Positions 1 to 12,534 of a stretch of 64,000 bases of DNA are shown here, one piece after another. The position numbers and the translations under genes were made by a program. The notes below the pieces were generated by a model, which made no database searches, was not told the DNA's origin, and was given only the letters and a program-made list of their open reading frames with translations. Origin of the DNA: Stereum hirsutum FP-91666 SS1 (Eukaryota > Basidiomycota > Agaricomycetes > Russulales > Stereaceae); contig NW_006763133.1 of the NCBI RefSeq assembly GCF_000264905.1, positions 2,923,152 to 2,987,151 of the forward strand, in the 5' to 3' direction. Within the stretch, counting starts at the first letter, position 1, and the number at the start of each line of letters is the position of its first letter.

Positions 1-577
1 TCGCTCGTCAAGCAGAGGCCGTAGAGCGCACGAAAGCCGGTAAATCGTCGTCGTTCTTCGGAGCCAGGTAAGTTCGAAACTCGCGCCAACCCATACCCTA
101 CGATCTCCATTCTGCTACCCCCGTTCCCTTCTCGCCCTGCACCCAAACTTTCCCCACTGCCAGGGTTTTGAACTCTAACTTACGGACTTCGGCCCTGCCT
201 GCGCCTCACCTCACAGGAATACAGCGGATGCCGATCATGCTGACGAACCTCAGCCTGGCGAAGGGGAGGGGGGCACCGGGGAGGGAACCTTGTCGAGAGC
301 GCGACCGGAAGACCGACCTCGGAAACGTGCCAAAGGCCCAGCGGAAAAAGAAATCGACATCGCTGACAAGCCTGCTGTCGACTTCTTTGGACGTCCGATC
401 AAGGTCACGCCGTCAACGAACAAGGCTGGAGGCAGAAAGCCTTCATCGAGTGCTGCGAATGGGCCCGGGGCCAAGAGTTCTAATGCGGCGGTGGAGGCAT
501 ATAGGGTGGCATATAAGTTTAAGGAGGGGAACTCTGCGGCAGTGAGGAAGCCGGTAAAGGTTTCGTCGTTCTTGTAG
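1..577 (+). CDS. CTF18: Ctf18 (alternative RFC large subunit), C-terminal end
   Basis: This is the 3' end of a gene that enters from the left edge. An exon ends at base 67, an intron runs 68-216, and the last exon runs 217-577 with stop TAG at 575-577; the frame is kept across the junction. The visible tail has a basic patch (RPRKRAKG), the motif DFFGRPI, and the terminal signature VAYKFKEGNSAAVRKPV before the last few residues. This matches the conserved end of Ctf18, the large subunit of the Ctf18-Dcc1-Ctf8 clamp loader that loads PCNA and supports sister-chromatid cohesion; the extreme C-terminus is the part that binds Dcc1-Ctf8. The AAA+ ATPase part lies outside the window. The family call rests only on the tail, so it is good but not certain. 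Confidence 0.72.
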
Positions 578-803
578 TGTTGTCCGTAGTGTTATGTATT
601 GGATTGTTGTACTTGTTGTTGGTTTCCCTGGGACAATGCACGGCAGAAAGGAGAGTATTTTCTTCTTTGTATAGAACCACAAATCAGGAAAGAAAATAAT
701 ATTGACACCGAGGAGCCCATAACACCCCAAGAAGTGGTCTATGATACGCAATCTAATACCAGCATGATCTTCCACCCAGCTGAAATCCCCGAACTGCCTG
801 GAA

Positions 804-3248
804 TCACAAGACATACCTGAAGTCGCGGTTTTGCCTGTCCGTCAAGTCCAAGAATGCCTTTATAGGAGGTGTGGACCTTTTGTTCAGTACCGTCCACAAC
901 ATCCCGGTTAGAGATGGAATGCATACCTTATCGACCTTCTTTTCCTTCTCTTTCTCATTGCTGCCATCCTCCACCACGATGACGGCGTCGTCATATACGC
1001 TATCCTGGTTCTCCGAGTCACGCAGATTGTTTTCTCGCGCGAGGTAGATGCGAGTGATGAGCAGGATGATTGCAGAGAGAAATGAACAGCCGGAGATGAT
1101 GGCCCAAGGGACGTGGTTCCTGTCAACGAAGCGAGGCATCAGCAAAGCGTTAGTTTAGAGTCAACTCTGTTACGATCATGCATTGTGGGCTTACAGAGGT
1201 TGATACTGTGATTTCCACATGGCAGGACCAGCGGCGTTCCCGACCGAGTAACCGATGAGGACGACGGCATTCGTAGTAGTTTCTACATGCCATTGGAAAC
1301 AATCAAAAGTGTGAGACGAGAATACATATAGGGAAGACGACTGACTCTTTGTGTGCCCAGCGGTGATTTGGCCAACCCAACCAAGGACAATGACGAACGG
1401 CGGGAATGCAAAGACTGAAGAACAGGTGCATAAGCGCAGGATTCAATCAAACCTGGAAAGAACATGGACGCACTCGAGATCCAGTATGAGAAAAGCCGCC
1501 CGACCTTGTTATCAGCTGGAAGTGTGGTAACAAGAATGGAACCCAATATCGCAGGCACGTAGAGAGATATTGCAGAGTAGACGCGGGCATTTTTGAAGTG
1601 TGCGGCCAAGAACACACCGAGCCAGATCACCAGAACTTGGAGATGTCAAGTTGAGCCTGCGTTCTCTGTATGCAGGAAACTGTGATGCATACTCTCGACG
1701 ACTCCATCGACACAACCAAGGAGGGTTGTGTCTATGGTAGAAAATCCGAAGAGCTTGACTATGATTTGCCGTTGGTTCGTGAGCTATATGGCATACGATG
1801 AACTATGAGCACTTGAGCCCTGAACATTGCTATGCCGGCAGTGAGAAGCCTCACCGAATTGACAACATTAGAGGATGCCGCAAAGAAGAAGAGAAGGTAC
1901 GTCTTCGGGTCACACATAGTCTCCACGAATCTAGAAAGTAGGGAGTTCAGCTCAAACCGCCCCGTACGCATAAGATGTAACCCGTACTGGTCACGCTTGA
2001 AGTGCTTATTCTCGACTCCAGCTTGATTCACTTTGATACGTTCGACCGCAATGAGACGTTCATCCTCGCTCAAGAAGTGTGCAGTCATAGGTGAGTCCGG
2101 GAAAAAGAACCAGAAGATGACAGAAATGATCAGCGTAATCAAGCCGGTGATGACCATGAGCCTGTGACAATCGCATGCACAAAACATGCATCAGAACCGC
2201 AGATGAGGAGCGTCAAAGTTGGGGGGCGAACGTACCATTGCCATGGTTGGAAGTTCTCGTTGGTGGTATGCAAAACCCCAAAAGCCACAAAACCGAGGAT
2301 GATGATGGCGACCCCATTCATCAAGACTGCGCAAGACCCATTAAATAAGCAAAAGAAACATAACAAACAAGGTGACTCACACCAGTAGCCAACGCGCCTT
2401 GTCTGCTCTACACGAGTGTAAAACATAGATGTCAAGAGCATGAATCCAGGAGTTATCGCTCCTTCCGCTATGCCCATAATCAGCCGGACAGCAAAAAGGC
2501 TGCCGAAAGACTTGCATGCAGCGTGACACAGCAGCGCTACGGCCCAGACGAATACGTTGACGCTGGTCCAGATACGATCCATCAGTAGTCCAATATTCAC
2601 AGGAAGAACCGTGGCTCGGACCGACCTCATCCACTTGCCAACGGGGAAACGCTGTAGCGCGAGGTTTTGTGGCCATTGAAAGAATAAATATGCAATGTAA
2701 AAGATTGTCCCCAGCCAATTGAACTCGTCCGTCGTCAGTTTGGCACTTGTCCTGCACGTCATCTTAGACAACTGACGACGAGGAGCAGGAAGATTGGCGT
2801 ACAATATTCCCAAAGTCGCACTCTGTCCCAGGGTCGTCTTGTCCATGAAGGTCATCCTGGGCAATGTATGTTATAAGCTTTATTTAGAGCCAGTGTTTGA
2901 AGTGAACGCACAGATATAGCACTGCGGCCCCGTCATGATGATCAACGTTTGTTACGTTTTTGGGTCAGGGATATCAGACTCACGGCACATGAGGGGCATA
3001 AGATGCAAGTCAATCTTCCGTCTGCAGAATACGACATAGTGATTAAGGAATAAGTGTACGAATCACAAAATCACCAATAGTACTCACCTGACGCGGGCAG
3101 CATCTTCTGGTGTGACATGAAAATCCTGGCCAGCGGTCAGAGCTGCTGCTTCATCGACGGTATACGAGTCCACGACGAGGTGCTTGGACCCAGAGTTATT
3201 CTTGGTAGACTTCTGCGATAGCTCTGTACTACTGTGTTTAGCCTCCAT
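804..3248 (-). CDS. MFS anion:cation symporter, Dal5/Tna1 (allantoate/nicotinate permease) type
   Basis: A multi-exon gene starts at ATG 3248-3246 with the polar tail MEAKHSSTELSQKST, and ends with stop TGA at 804-806 after DLTDRQNRDFRYVL. The cytosolic N-terminus contains a VDEAAAL...PEDAARVRRKIDLHLMPLM stretch typical of the fungal Dal5/Tna1 family, followed by membrane segments such as GTIFYIAYLFFQWPQN, and FAVRLIMGIAEGAITPGFMLLTS, which is the signature of this family's transmembrane 4. The loop with FPDSPMTAHFLSEDERLIAVERIK is the usual middle cytosolic loop. Members carry allantoate, ureidosuccinate, nicotinate, pantothenate or related organic acids into the cell with protons; the substrate cannot be told from sequence. 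At least six short introns interrupt it. It is isolated from any catabolic gene cluster. Confidence 0.85.
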
Positions 3249-4927
3249 GGCAGCAGAGGTCTAGCGTGCACCGAAGGGCCTAAGACTCAGAGCACAGCGG
3301 AAGTCGACTGACAAAGAAGGACTACCCCAGGAGCTGGTCAGTATGTCAGATGGACGGGGGAAACAAGCCAGTGCAGAATGTGTGGGAGGATCGTGAAGAG
3401 TCTTTATACTAGATATGATCTATTCAGGGCCAAGTCACCGAGAAGACAGCACTCCGAGTCGCACGCCAGCCCTCATGAAAAGAACGGGTTTAAAGAAGCG
3501 CAGAGACTGATCATGATGCTGATCTGAGACAGTCATAAGTAAACAGGCGATTGCCCCATCCATGCGCGAGTTAGAACCTACCGACCACACTGAGCGCTTG
3601 TGGATCGTACTGACAAAGTCATGCAGTCCTCATTCGATTTGTGGCGTTGCCGTTTCCGCCTCCCCGGAGCATCCCGGAGCCGACTTCCCCAGCGCCACTT
3701 TGGAAAGTTGCTCGAATCTACCTTTGGCCTTCCTTCCTTGAATCTTCCTCGTACACCTCGCACCATAAATTTTCAAGAGTCGCCTTGCTCACTTGCCTAA
3801 AGCCAATCTTGACGAAGCATTCGTCACACGGTTGCTACCGACTAAGGTGACTGTCGTATGATCTACTAGCCCCTCTACCTGAGCTTCGGGACTGGATCCA
3901 CATTGACACAAGTAAGTTCCAAAGGCCATGGAGTCATTTTCAACCGTTTCTCGCTGGACACGCTGGACACGGTTATTTTGTCGTCACTTCGGAGAAAGAT
4001 GAAGCTCGTTCACCAAAGGAAACATTTCCCACAAAGCCTGCGCGAATGTGTACCATCACGATGATGAAGACTTTGTTTACCTTCTGTTATAGGAGAACAA
4101 TCCAATCCAACATTCATCATCAGATGCTTGGCGAGCAGATAATTCTTGATGCGTTCGGTTTATAGATATATTGTGAACCTGGACGTGGACTTCCGGTTCG
4201 GTTCTGGAGGCTCAGATTCGCAGTGAGTTTGCGAACAGAACTATGGCATGACTGCCCACCCACCCGTGAATGATATTCTCCGTTCCACCCTCTCGGTGCG
4301 TAGCTTGCCTTGATCTATCGGAAAAACTGAAATATCGTTGCTGTCTAAGCTTTGCAAAAACATTGAATAGCGTCACTTGCCACAGGACGCAAGACGGAGA
4401 TCACTACGGTCAACTACTCCGAGCACTTCGACGTAAGTCCGTCACCGCAACCCTCTGCCAGGCAATATCACTTACGGGACTGCAGGAGCATGAAAGGTAG
4501 AGACATCTGAGTACTCAGGTTGCTCGAGCTTATCCTAAGACCTGCTTTACCATCAAGATACGATCACAGCTCCATCTTCGAGTCTCGTCATTTACCGGGT
4601 TTGAGGAAGAGTCGCCTTTCTCAGTAATTGCGCCTGATTGCCAGCCTACAGTATGTATCAGCGAAATATCTTCGCGTTGTCGGCCTACAAATGGGTTTCT
4701 GGCCGATATTGGAGACTCGCCTCAATCTGATTGAAGCAGTTGGGCATGTCAATATCCGATGCGACGCTGCCACATATCGTTTTTACCTTCTCATTGTGGC
4801 CTTCGCTGGAAGCCACATAACCATGTAAAGGTGATACTATATTCTGGGTACTGTCTATGTCTAGTCTTCGTCCCCAAGATCTATCTTCATCTACGTATTG
4901 AAAATCGTGTTCTTTCTCCCAAAGGTT
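3249..4927. other. Intergenic, promoter side of the permease gene
   Basis: About 1.7 kb without a supportable gene. The left part is the presumed promoter of the leftward permease gene; the right end is the 3' flank of the histidine phosphatase gene. Only short open frames (60-80 codons) without recognisable motifs are present. Confidence 0.5.
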
Positions 4928-5811
4928 TTAACATCCCGCAATGTCCTGAGGCTTGGGCATAGCTTGCTCGTCTGCATTACCCTGCACAACGCCGACCCCT
5001 CCCCCTAAATGCTTTATATCTCCATACTGCACCAATAGACCCTTCAACTCTTTCCCCTCGCCGGTTCTATGTATCTCGACGATGCTTATCCCGGTATTCG
5101 GACAATGCCCCACCTGGACACCCTCTGCGCACTTTACTGACCCATCGGCCGTGAGTCCGCGCAGAAGAGTGCTGATGAAGCCACCGTGGCTCACTGCCAA
5201 TACGCTTGGTGGATCGCGCGGTGAAAGGGCACTGGGAGCGGTGAGATCGGACGTGTAAGAGAGAACGGTGTCCCTCCACCAGCCGCGGCCCCTCGCCAAC
5301 ATGTCCTCCGCGCGTTCCGCTGTCTCGTACCCAATTATACTACGATCTGTCGCAGGCTTGCCTTGCAGCTCGCCGAGGTACTTCACGCCATAATGTAAAT
5401 ATGTATAGAGTTAGCCACGCATTAGTAGTGGATATATCGATAATGCGCACCCTTTCCCTGAGTTCCTTCTGTTTCTCCAGCTTCACATCCCGGTGATATT
5501 TGAGTATTGCCTCAGCGGTCTACCCTCCGTTGTGGGCGCCGCACATATAGAAATGAGCGTTTGACTCATGTTCTCATGAAGGAGTGGGAACGCACCGCAA
5601 CAGCTCTTCCCAAATCACTAGTCCACGCTCTCTCGAACTGGACCGGCGAATCTCTCAAGGCTTCGGCCACCCTCTCAGCCTGTAGCCTTCCTTCGTCGTT
5701 CAATCGTGTATCGAGCTGCCCTTGTATGATCCCTTTGCGGTTCTCGTCGGTTTCGCCGTGACGAATGATATAGACTAGGGCGACGATGGATGATTGTCGG
5801 TCAGAAGACAT
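4928..5811 (-). CDS. Histidine phosphatase superfamily protein (phosphoglycerate-mutase-like)
   Basis: Start ATG is at 5811-5809 and stop TAA at 4928-4930, with two introns. The N-terminus reads VALVYIIRHGETDENR, holding the RHG motif with the histidine that becomes phosphorylated, then QGQLDTRLNDEGRLQA and SDLGRAVA, as in PhoE/cobC/TIGAR-like enzymes. The second exon gives AEAILKYHRDVKLEKQKELRER and the third continues with YLGELQGKPATD, the usual acidic catalytic region. The second catalytic histidine is in VLAVSHGGFISTLLRG. All core residues seem present, so it should be an active phosphatase; small phosphorylated metabolites are likely substrates, but the specific one is unknown. The product would be cytosolic, with no signal peptide or membrane segment. 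The gene is divergent from the exonuclease-like gene at 6218. Confidence 0.88.
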
Positions 5812-6217
5812 AACGAAGACGCAGGCTAGAGAGATCGAGCTCAGAGTTTGGTTGGAGACTGGTTTTGAGAACAGAACGGAGGGAGAGAGAAGTGGAATGA
5901 TGGCCTATCATGATGTGATATGATAGACTGCTGTCTCGTTCGGTGCGCCACAACTTTGTTTGGATGTTTGAGTGGCGCTCCGTCCGTGTGCTCGGATGAC
6001 GCGTCGCGTCGCGTCGATAAGTTGACCTCATACACACGTTCCCCGTCGCGCACTGGAGCTGTCTAGAGCTGCCTCCGTCCGTACACCTCCTATCGAGCCC
6101 TGGGGTCCTATATAAACGTAACTTGCGTACTATGGCTGGAGCCTACTATCAAGTCGGTGGTTGGAAGGCCGACTATCCTTACGGTCAACAAAGGTGCATC
6201 TTTACCGCTACAGGATC
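5812..6217. promoter_or_regulatory. Shared divergent promoter region with a TATA box
   Basis: A 406-bp spacer separates two divergent start codons. TATATAAA at 6109-6116 faces right and lies about 100 bp before ATG 6218. This spacing argues against an earlier ATG at 6132, which would sit only about 20 bp from the TATA box and so probably outside the transcript. Confidence 0.5.
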
Positions 6218-8061
6218 ATGGGAGGAATGGCTGGCCAATGTCGGATCACTAACACGCAGGACCCGTGTCATATCAGCTGGAATCCGGACTACAATGCTAT
6301 ATGGAGCTGGTGTGGTGGATCGGGACAGGGGCTTGATATGGTGTTCGGTGAGTGCGCGCCCAGATCCGCCCAGATTTACTTCCGTCGATTGTGTGGCGTC
6401 ACGAAATGTTTCTCGCCACTGCGTCTGCTGTTCGGTTTTATGTTCGTATTTATCAACTAACTGTCTTACCATTTAACGCTAGGTATATTGCCCAACGGCG
6501 CATCCTCACTCCTCATCCCAACCTATAAAGCCCGCCGTCAGGTCAACAACTACAAGCAAGCCTACAATTTCCTATCCCTCAGCCCCATACACTTCGATAA
6601 TGTGAATGAGCTGAAGACAAAAATGGAATGGCTGAAGCCCAAGGCTAGTGGGTCGAAGGCAAAGAAGGGCAAGGATATGGATACGAGCTCTGCGAATAAG
6701 GGGTATTATGTTACAATTGCGAGTGATGGAAGGGCGGTGACGGATAGAGGTTGGCAAAGAGCGGCATTTGAGCATTCGAGGTGAGTGTACCGTACCATTT
6801 CATCCCGCCTCGAGACTAATCCTCTTGTCGGGGACAGGATTCTTTACCAAATACTTCGTCATGATCTTGATCCTGTATACCTCGGATTGGATCGACGATA
6901 CCGTCGAGATGTCCTTGGTGACGTTCAGTTCGTGGCTCTCGCCTTAAACTATTGGGCTGAGGATCTGGACTGGCTCCGCGATGCAGAAAGTCTTCAGCTC
7001 CTCGACGTCGGATACACGACGTTCCGTGTGGCAAGGAACATTGACCAGGGGGAAAACCAGTTGGTGTTTGGTGAGACACACCACCTGACCTGTAAGGAGA
7101 AGAGCGCTCTTAAGAAGAAGGGGTTGGAGAGATTGGTATGTAGAAGACTTGATCATTCTCAACTTACTTCCATCTCAAGGTTACTGACAATAATCAAAAG
7201 CCAGCTGCACCGGGTTCACAAACAACATCTCAAACCCTTCCCTTCGCAGATCTCTCGTTGAATATCCAAACACTCCTCACCTCCCTGGAATCCTCTTCCG
7301 AGCCAGTCATAATCCTTGTTTACGATGAAGCACCTCTCCGTACGGATGTCGCCAACAGAAGCTTGGTGGGTGCAGCACTGCAGAAACTTAAGGTCAACAT
7401 TTCGAGATGGAAGAAGGTGCCACAAGATGGAGGTTTATTCAGGTATACTTCTGCTCACCCTTATAGTTGGCACAGCTAGCCAGTATTTTTACTCGTTACT
7501 TTAAGCAGCTACGATAGCCCACGAGCCCGCTCCCGCTCACCTAAACGCGAACAACCACACAACGCCTCTTCCTCCAGAGATCCTCGCGCCAGACCAAGAC
7601 GCAGCCGATCGCCACCAACACGCCACGACCTCCGACGCGGAGATATTCACTGTGTCGATGTCAGCCAGATGATCAATGCGCTCAACCCAGTAAATGGGAA
7701 GGATCTCTCGCTTCCTCAGATGGCACGTTGTCTTGGTTTGGGAGATACTACGTCCGGGTGGTGTGCAGGTACAGAAGCACAGTACGTTCGAAGATGCTCT
7801 TGTTGTTTTCCTTGGCTTTAATTGACGCTGGTGACTTGTTTGGACTGGGCGTCTAGATATTTGGCGAAGATGTGGCTTGAGCTAGCGAAAGGGACACCGG
7901 TGGACGACCAAGCCGACCAAAGAAAAGCCCAGTTCGAAGCCCTACCACCAAGTAAGGGACACATGCAATCGGTGGACAAAGCACCAATGGAGCATGCCAA
8001 CAACAACCCATACAATCGCGATGATGACGAAGACGAGGACTATGAAGACGAGGAATATTGA
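6218..8061 (+). CDS. Gfd2/QIP-like DEDDh exonuclease-fold protein, catalytic residues apparently lost
   Basis: Six exons fit in one frame: 6218-6347, 6483-6780, 6838-7135, 7201-7442, 7509-7781 and 7857-8061. After an N-terminal region (NPDYNAIWSWCGG, then a basic segment) comes a stretch with the order of motifs of the Gfd2/YDR514C/QIP branch of DEDDh nucleases: VALALNYWAED where the family has an Asp-x-Glu core, LLDVGYTTF for the beta strand after it, LVFGETHHL for the FGES-like motif, and GWCAGTEAQYLAKMWLEL where active members have His-Asn-Ala-Gly-Asn-Asp. The metal-binding Asp/Glu and the general-base His therefore look replaced. A charged R/S-rich insert (SPRARSRSPKR) lies before the last block and the tail is very acidic. 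The family role is RNA-linked (mRNA export or small-RNA trimming), but this copy may only bind. Assignment is from motif order; a specific name is not claimed. Confidence 0.6.
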
Positions 8062-8526
8062 TGAGCTGATCTCATCATTGATGAGGGCGGACTCATACAT
8101 TCTGCGATAACTTGCTTCATCTGTGTGTATTTTTTGAGGTGCAGATTCATACCGGGTTTCTCTCCATTGTCGTTAATGGCAGATGGTGATTTTGAAAGGG
8201 AGAACAAGGCCTTCGCGAATCATGTTCCAGTGTTTCAAAGAAGTATCCACAAGTTAGCGGTTCACTTCAAAACAGTGATACAAATACAGTGACATATGCA
8301 TACTATAGTCTCAGAGCCGTCGAAGCACGTACATGGAGTCCACATCCATCCGATTCCATTTGAGGGATGGCCTAGCAACAAGAAAGAGCAAGATATCCGC
8401 CAAGACTTCAGCAAAAAACAGCCAGCTCACAGCGTTCGGGTTCCCTGTGATCATAGCAAGAGAAAAGAGTCTAGTCCAGCCAAGTCCGGACACAACAGCC
8501 ATCCTCCGAGTCACCAGCACGCAAAA
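8062..8526. other. Convergent 3'-3' spacer
   Basis: 465 bp between the stop codons of two convergent genes. It should hold both 3' untranslated regions; no gene or structured RNA was recognised. Confidence 0.5.
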
Positions 8527-11500
8527 TTAATCACAGAGGTCGAGAGCAGGCGCAATAGATATCCTTGACCTCTTCCTCGTCTTCACTCGCGACCCAGGCC
8601 CAGATTCATCATCAGCACCATTGTCACAGTCCACAAGCTTCCTCTTATGCCCGGAAACACTCTGAGTCCCTGTCGATCCGCGATTTTGTGCTTGGAGGAA
8701 GAAGTCAGGTGGGTAATCCTGAGATTCTTCTTGCGTTTGGGATGCTTCTTGCTGTGTCTGCGAGCATTCGGCAGGAGGATCAAGGGGGTTGAATGTTTGG
8801 TTAAAATTGAAGCTGCGTGAGGGCGCAAGGGGTGCAGGTGCAGGCACAGGTGGCGCCATGTTGTTGCGCGGGGTGAGGTGGCGAGACGCGGAGTGACCGT
8901 TTGTTTCGCTAGACGGGCGGTTAAGGTATTAGCTACGGATGGCAATGAGGCGGAAAACCCGGTGTACTTTGTATCCATATCTTCTATGTCTGCCTCTCGT
9001 CTCTTGGCCTTGATCTCCAGCATCTAAGAAAACGCCCAAATCAATACTTATACGAGTCTTTACACACCCAAAATTTCGCTTGTTTACCCTCTTCTCCATC
9101 CCGATCAACCTAATTTCAACCTCTGGGCTAGGATTGAAGTAATCGTGATACTTCGTGGTTCGCTTCGACGACTTAACGAAGATATACTCCAATTTCGTGA
9201 GGTTCTTGCGTTGCTTTCCTTTCGGCGCCTTCTTCTTATGTGACTTGTTGGGAGCCTCCTCGGACGCGGTGAGGAAACCTTTTAATAAAGAAGGAATGAT
9301 AATTACGGGCGAGTCCATGGGGGGAGAGAGGAGAACTCCCATACCTTCGGTCTCAAGTCTCTTGAAGAGTTGACCAGCGAGTTGTGCTTCACACTCTATT
9401 GGATGGCCTAGGTTAGACTGCATCAAGGAGTGTTTCCCAACCGGTAGACTGACTGAGAAGCCTCGTAAATTCAACATGCGATCTTGGCTCGTGCACCTCC
9501 ACGATCTTGATAGATCGTCTATAATGTTATCGCCACACTTTCAGAAATAGTCTACACCGCAGGCGAAAGTCTGAACGAAAGACGTGCCTGAAGAGCGCCA
9601 GACGACTGTATTGAGAGAACATCTCCTGGCACCAAGACTGTATGTAGATCATTTCCCAGCTGTCGTGATTGCGGATGCGACACTCGAAGCAGGTGAACTT
9701 GGTTGGGAGGCGTTTGTCTTTCTCGGAGTGGTATCTAGTAAATTGGTCAGAAGCAAAAAGCTCAGGAGACAAATCGCAGATTGTTCACCCCATGCACCAG
9801 ATGTGATGCCACCTCCCGCACCCACCCTCGCATTCGACAAGAGTTCCAGCAAGAAGCTTTATAGAATGGCATAAACAGTAAGATTTGACATTGAAGGATG
9901 TGATAAACAAAAGTGCGACTGACGTTCATTCCGCAGAGACACTGGAGGGCATCGTCCTCATCCTGACTCGAGACTTGCCGCATTTTCGAGCGTTGGGCGG
10001 CTTTCTTCTGTGGGACTGGAGTAGGAGAACGTCCACGCTGGTCGTATTGATCATATTCGCCTTCGAAGGACTGGATAGGATCATCGTCCACGATCTGCGT
10101 CTCCGTGTCTGGAAAAGGTATGATAGGATGCTGCATCGGCAAGATGCATAGCACGAAGAACATTGCACATACTAAGTATCTCATCATGGTTCTGACTAGG
10201 GTCAGCATCGATGACCATCTGGGTATCCAGGCCACGACTTATATCAAGGCTACTATCGAGCTCCATAGCCAGCTCAGACGGAGGGAGGCTGCTTCTCTGC
10301 GTCGCGGACGAGGCGGCAACGTTGGCACGAGCTGGCGAGGAAGACTCGTTCCAGGAAGTGGGGGGACCGAGACGTTGTGTAGAGACAATCTGAGTGGCGA
10401 GTTGGGTGTGTTCGACGACTTGTGTCGGTTCGATGTCGAAGTCGACCTCTTGACCCTTACCGGCCTGGAAAGTAGCGAAATGGTTAGAGAACCAAGCGAT
10501 AGGGGAGGGAAAATGGAAGGAGACAAACAAGCTTCCGAATGCAAGTTGGTACGTTCTCCCGCTGACCAGCAATAAACTGCTCTTGCGTAACCTCATCGTC
10601 CTCGTCCACTTCCATCGCCTCGTTCTCTTTAGCGAGGGCCTCCTTCTCCGCGAACGACAACGGTATGATATCCCCCTTCTCATTTCTGACACCTAAGGGT
10701 GCCCACTCCCCATCAACTACACCAGCAGTCTGCGTGAGGTTCTCCGCCTGACTTCCTGACGGCTGATACTCCGAGTCGACCTCTCCTTCCGCATCGAGGT
10801 CGTCCATGTCGATCCGTCCGAACGTCTCGGCGTCCCAAACCACCTTGCGCTGCATGGCGTCGCGTTTGGTAGCTTCGATATGTGCGCGCCGAGAAGCTTC
10901 GTCTTCGACGAAGGTCGATGCGATATGAGGGCCAGAGTCGAGTGCTGTAAATGGTGCCGTAGCGTTCTGTTTAGAGGAGGGGATGCATCCGGACACAGAG
11001 GCGACACTGATATTAACTCTGGAATGCGAAGAAACAGGTTCACATGAGCTAAATGAAGCGAGCTGAGGAAAGAGCGAGAGGTATGAGTCTAAATACCCAT
11101 GATGACCGCTATCTATACTCCCGATACTGAACTTCTCCGGAGCCTCTTGCCGCTCATGGGTTGTGAAGAACCACCTGTCCTTATCGACATCTCCCGGTTC
11201 AAAATGGGGACTGGGTAACTTTATCAGGACACTGTCGACAATTGGAGAGTAGATAAACGTACGGCTCATAGTCGTCCGGGGTATGGGGGTAATAGAACGC
11301 TTTGACCGACACAAATTTGCGCCCTAAAACGTGTGGTTTAGAAGCTTATACGAGGTTCAATATATGCTATAGACGGACTTGGCAGAGAATCCATATGTTG
11401 AGTCACCATGACCAGAGACTTGACCAAGGACTGGAAAAGACTTAGTCGGACAAAGAGACATATGTTGAAGTAGCGATCACGGACCTTTATGGCCCTCTTC

Positions 11501-12534
11501 ACATCATTCATAGTTGGCATCCTCCCGGACCTGATAGCTTCCGTCGCCGGATCTATCGCCTTCTTCCCATTCAACGAAAGCTTTAGTAACTCGTCTCCTA
11601 GAGACATGACTGGAACGACAGTGTCAGTCCCCGGGACTGCATAGTACTACAGCCGGTCGATTGAAGGGTCAGTATATGCTATGAAATCGAGGGAAAGGGG
11701 GTAATCACCTTGAAATTGAAAGTGTAAGCCTCCACAATGCTGCAAACAGATATTAGAGCGAGCGAAATGAGAGTTATACAAGAATATATGCCTACTTATT
11801 TGGGTCGTTTTCGTCCTGACATGTATATCAGCCTTCATTTCAGAATAAACGAACGAACTATTCGTACCAGATAGATCGCGAAGATGAAGCTCCGAAGGTA
11901 CTTCTTCTCAATAGCGTCAAAAAGCCCATACTCCTACACGCATATAACGGGCTCAGCTCACGCATACGTCGGGAGCAGTGACTAGAGGAACGCACCAGAT
12001 AGTCAAGCAACCTGTCGCCCTCGGCCGACCAACCCCTTTGCACCACTTTGACTTTATACCCACTGAGGGCACGTTCTCCAAATGTCCCATCGGCGGAGAG
12101 AAGGGGCGTGCTGTTGACGTCAGAGGGCTGAGATGATTGAGATTGAGAGAAAGAGTCGGATATTGAGCCCTGAGAGGATGCGCCGGAGGAGGTCAAGTAA
12201 CCTGTAATGTAGGTAGACGTTCATTGATGAACTGCTCGGCGCTCTGCAGAAAAAGATACTCACTTTGACAGAAGTTATCTTGAGGAAGCAGATCTCTGTC
12301 AAGAGGAATATAATACAATGAGCGTGTTATCTTGTGTGATATTGATAGCATATATCGTACCTCAAGTATGTGATAGCCCCTAGGCTTGCCCTGAGCAAGG
12401 CTTGCACTGTGGCGGTGGACTGCGCCGGCGAGATCGTCTTCTGTTTCTGGGGCCCCGTATAGTGGTCAGACAACACTACAGTACCCAGAAGTAAGAACAC
12501 ATACCTGTACTTCCCTGGTGGCCTGTGCTTGCAT
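8527..12534 (-). CDS. HOP1: Hop1, meiotic chromosome-axis HORMA protein with PHD finger
   Basis: The gene starts at ATG 12534-12532 (MQAQATREVQ) and ends with TAA at 8527-8529; it has more than ten introns. The HORMA domain is spread over many short exons: TVQALLRASLGAITYLR, DLLPQDNFC, DGTFGERALSGYKVKVVQRG, EGDRLLDYL, KKYLRSF, VEAYTFNFQ, then MSLGDELLKLSLNGK and HFEPGDVDKDRWFFTTHE. After a long acidic linker comes a Cys4-His-Cys3 PHD finger: CLCGMN, then VECEGGCGRWHHIWCMG, then KFTCFECRIRNHDSW. All eight zinc ligands can be seen. The C-terminal part contains lysine-rich stretches and a final nuclear-localisation-like KTRKRSRISIA. Hop1 coats the axes of meiotic chromosomes, promotes double-strand breaks and steers repair to the homologue, so a fruiting, sexual fungus is implied. 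Exact splice sites in the C-terminal half are uncertain. Confidence 0.88.

Noticed and set aside
6123..6217. Earlier start (ATG 6132) for the exonuclease-like gene
   Set aside because: It is about 20 bp from the TATA box and is out of frame with the next conserved exon, while ATG 6218 is in frame without an extra intron.
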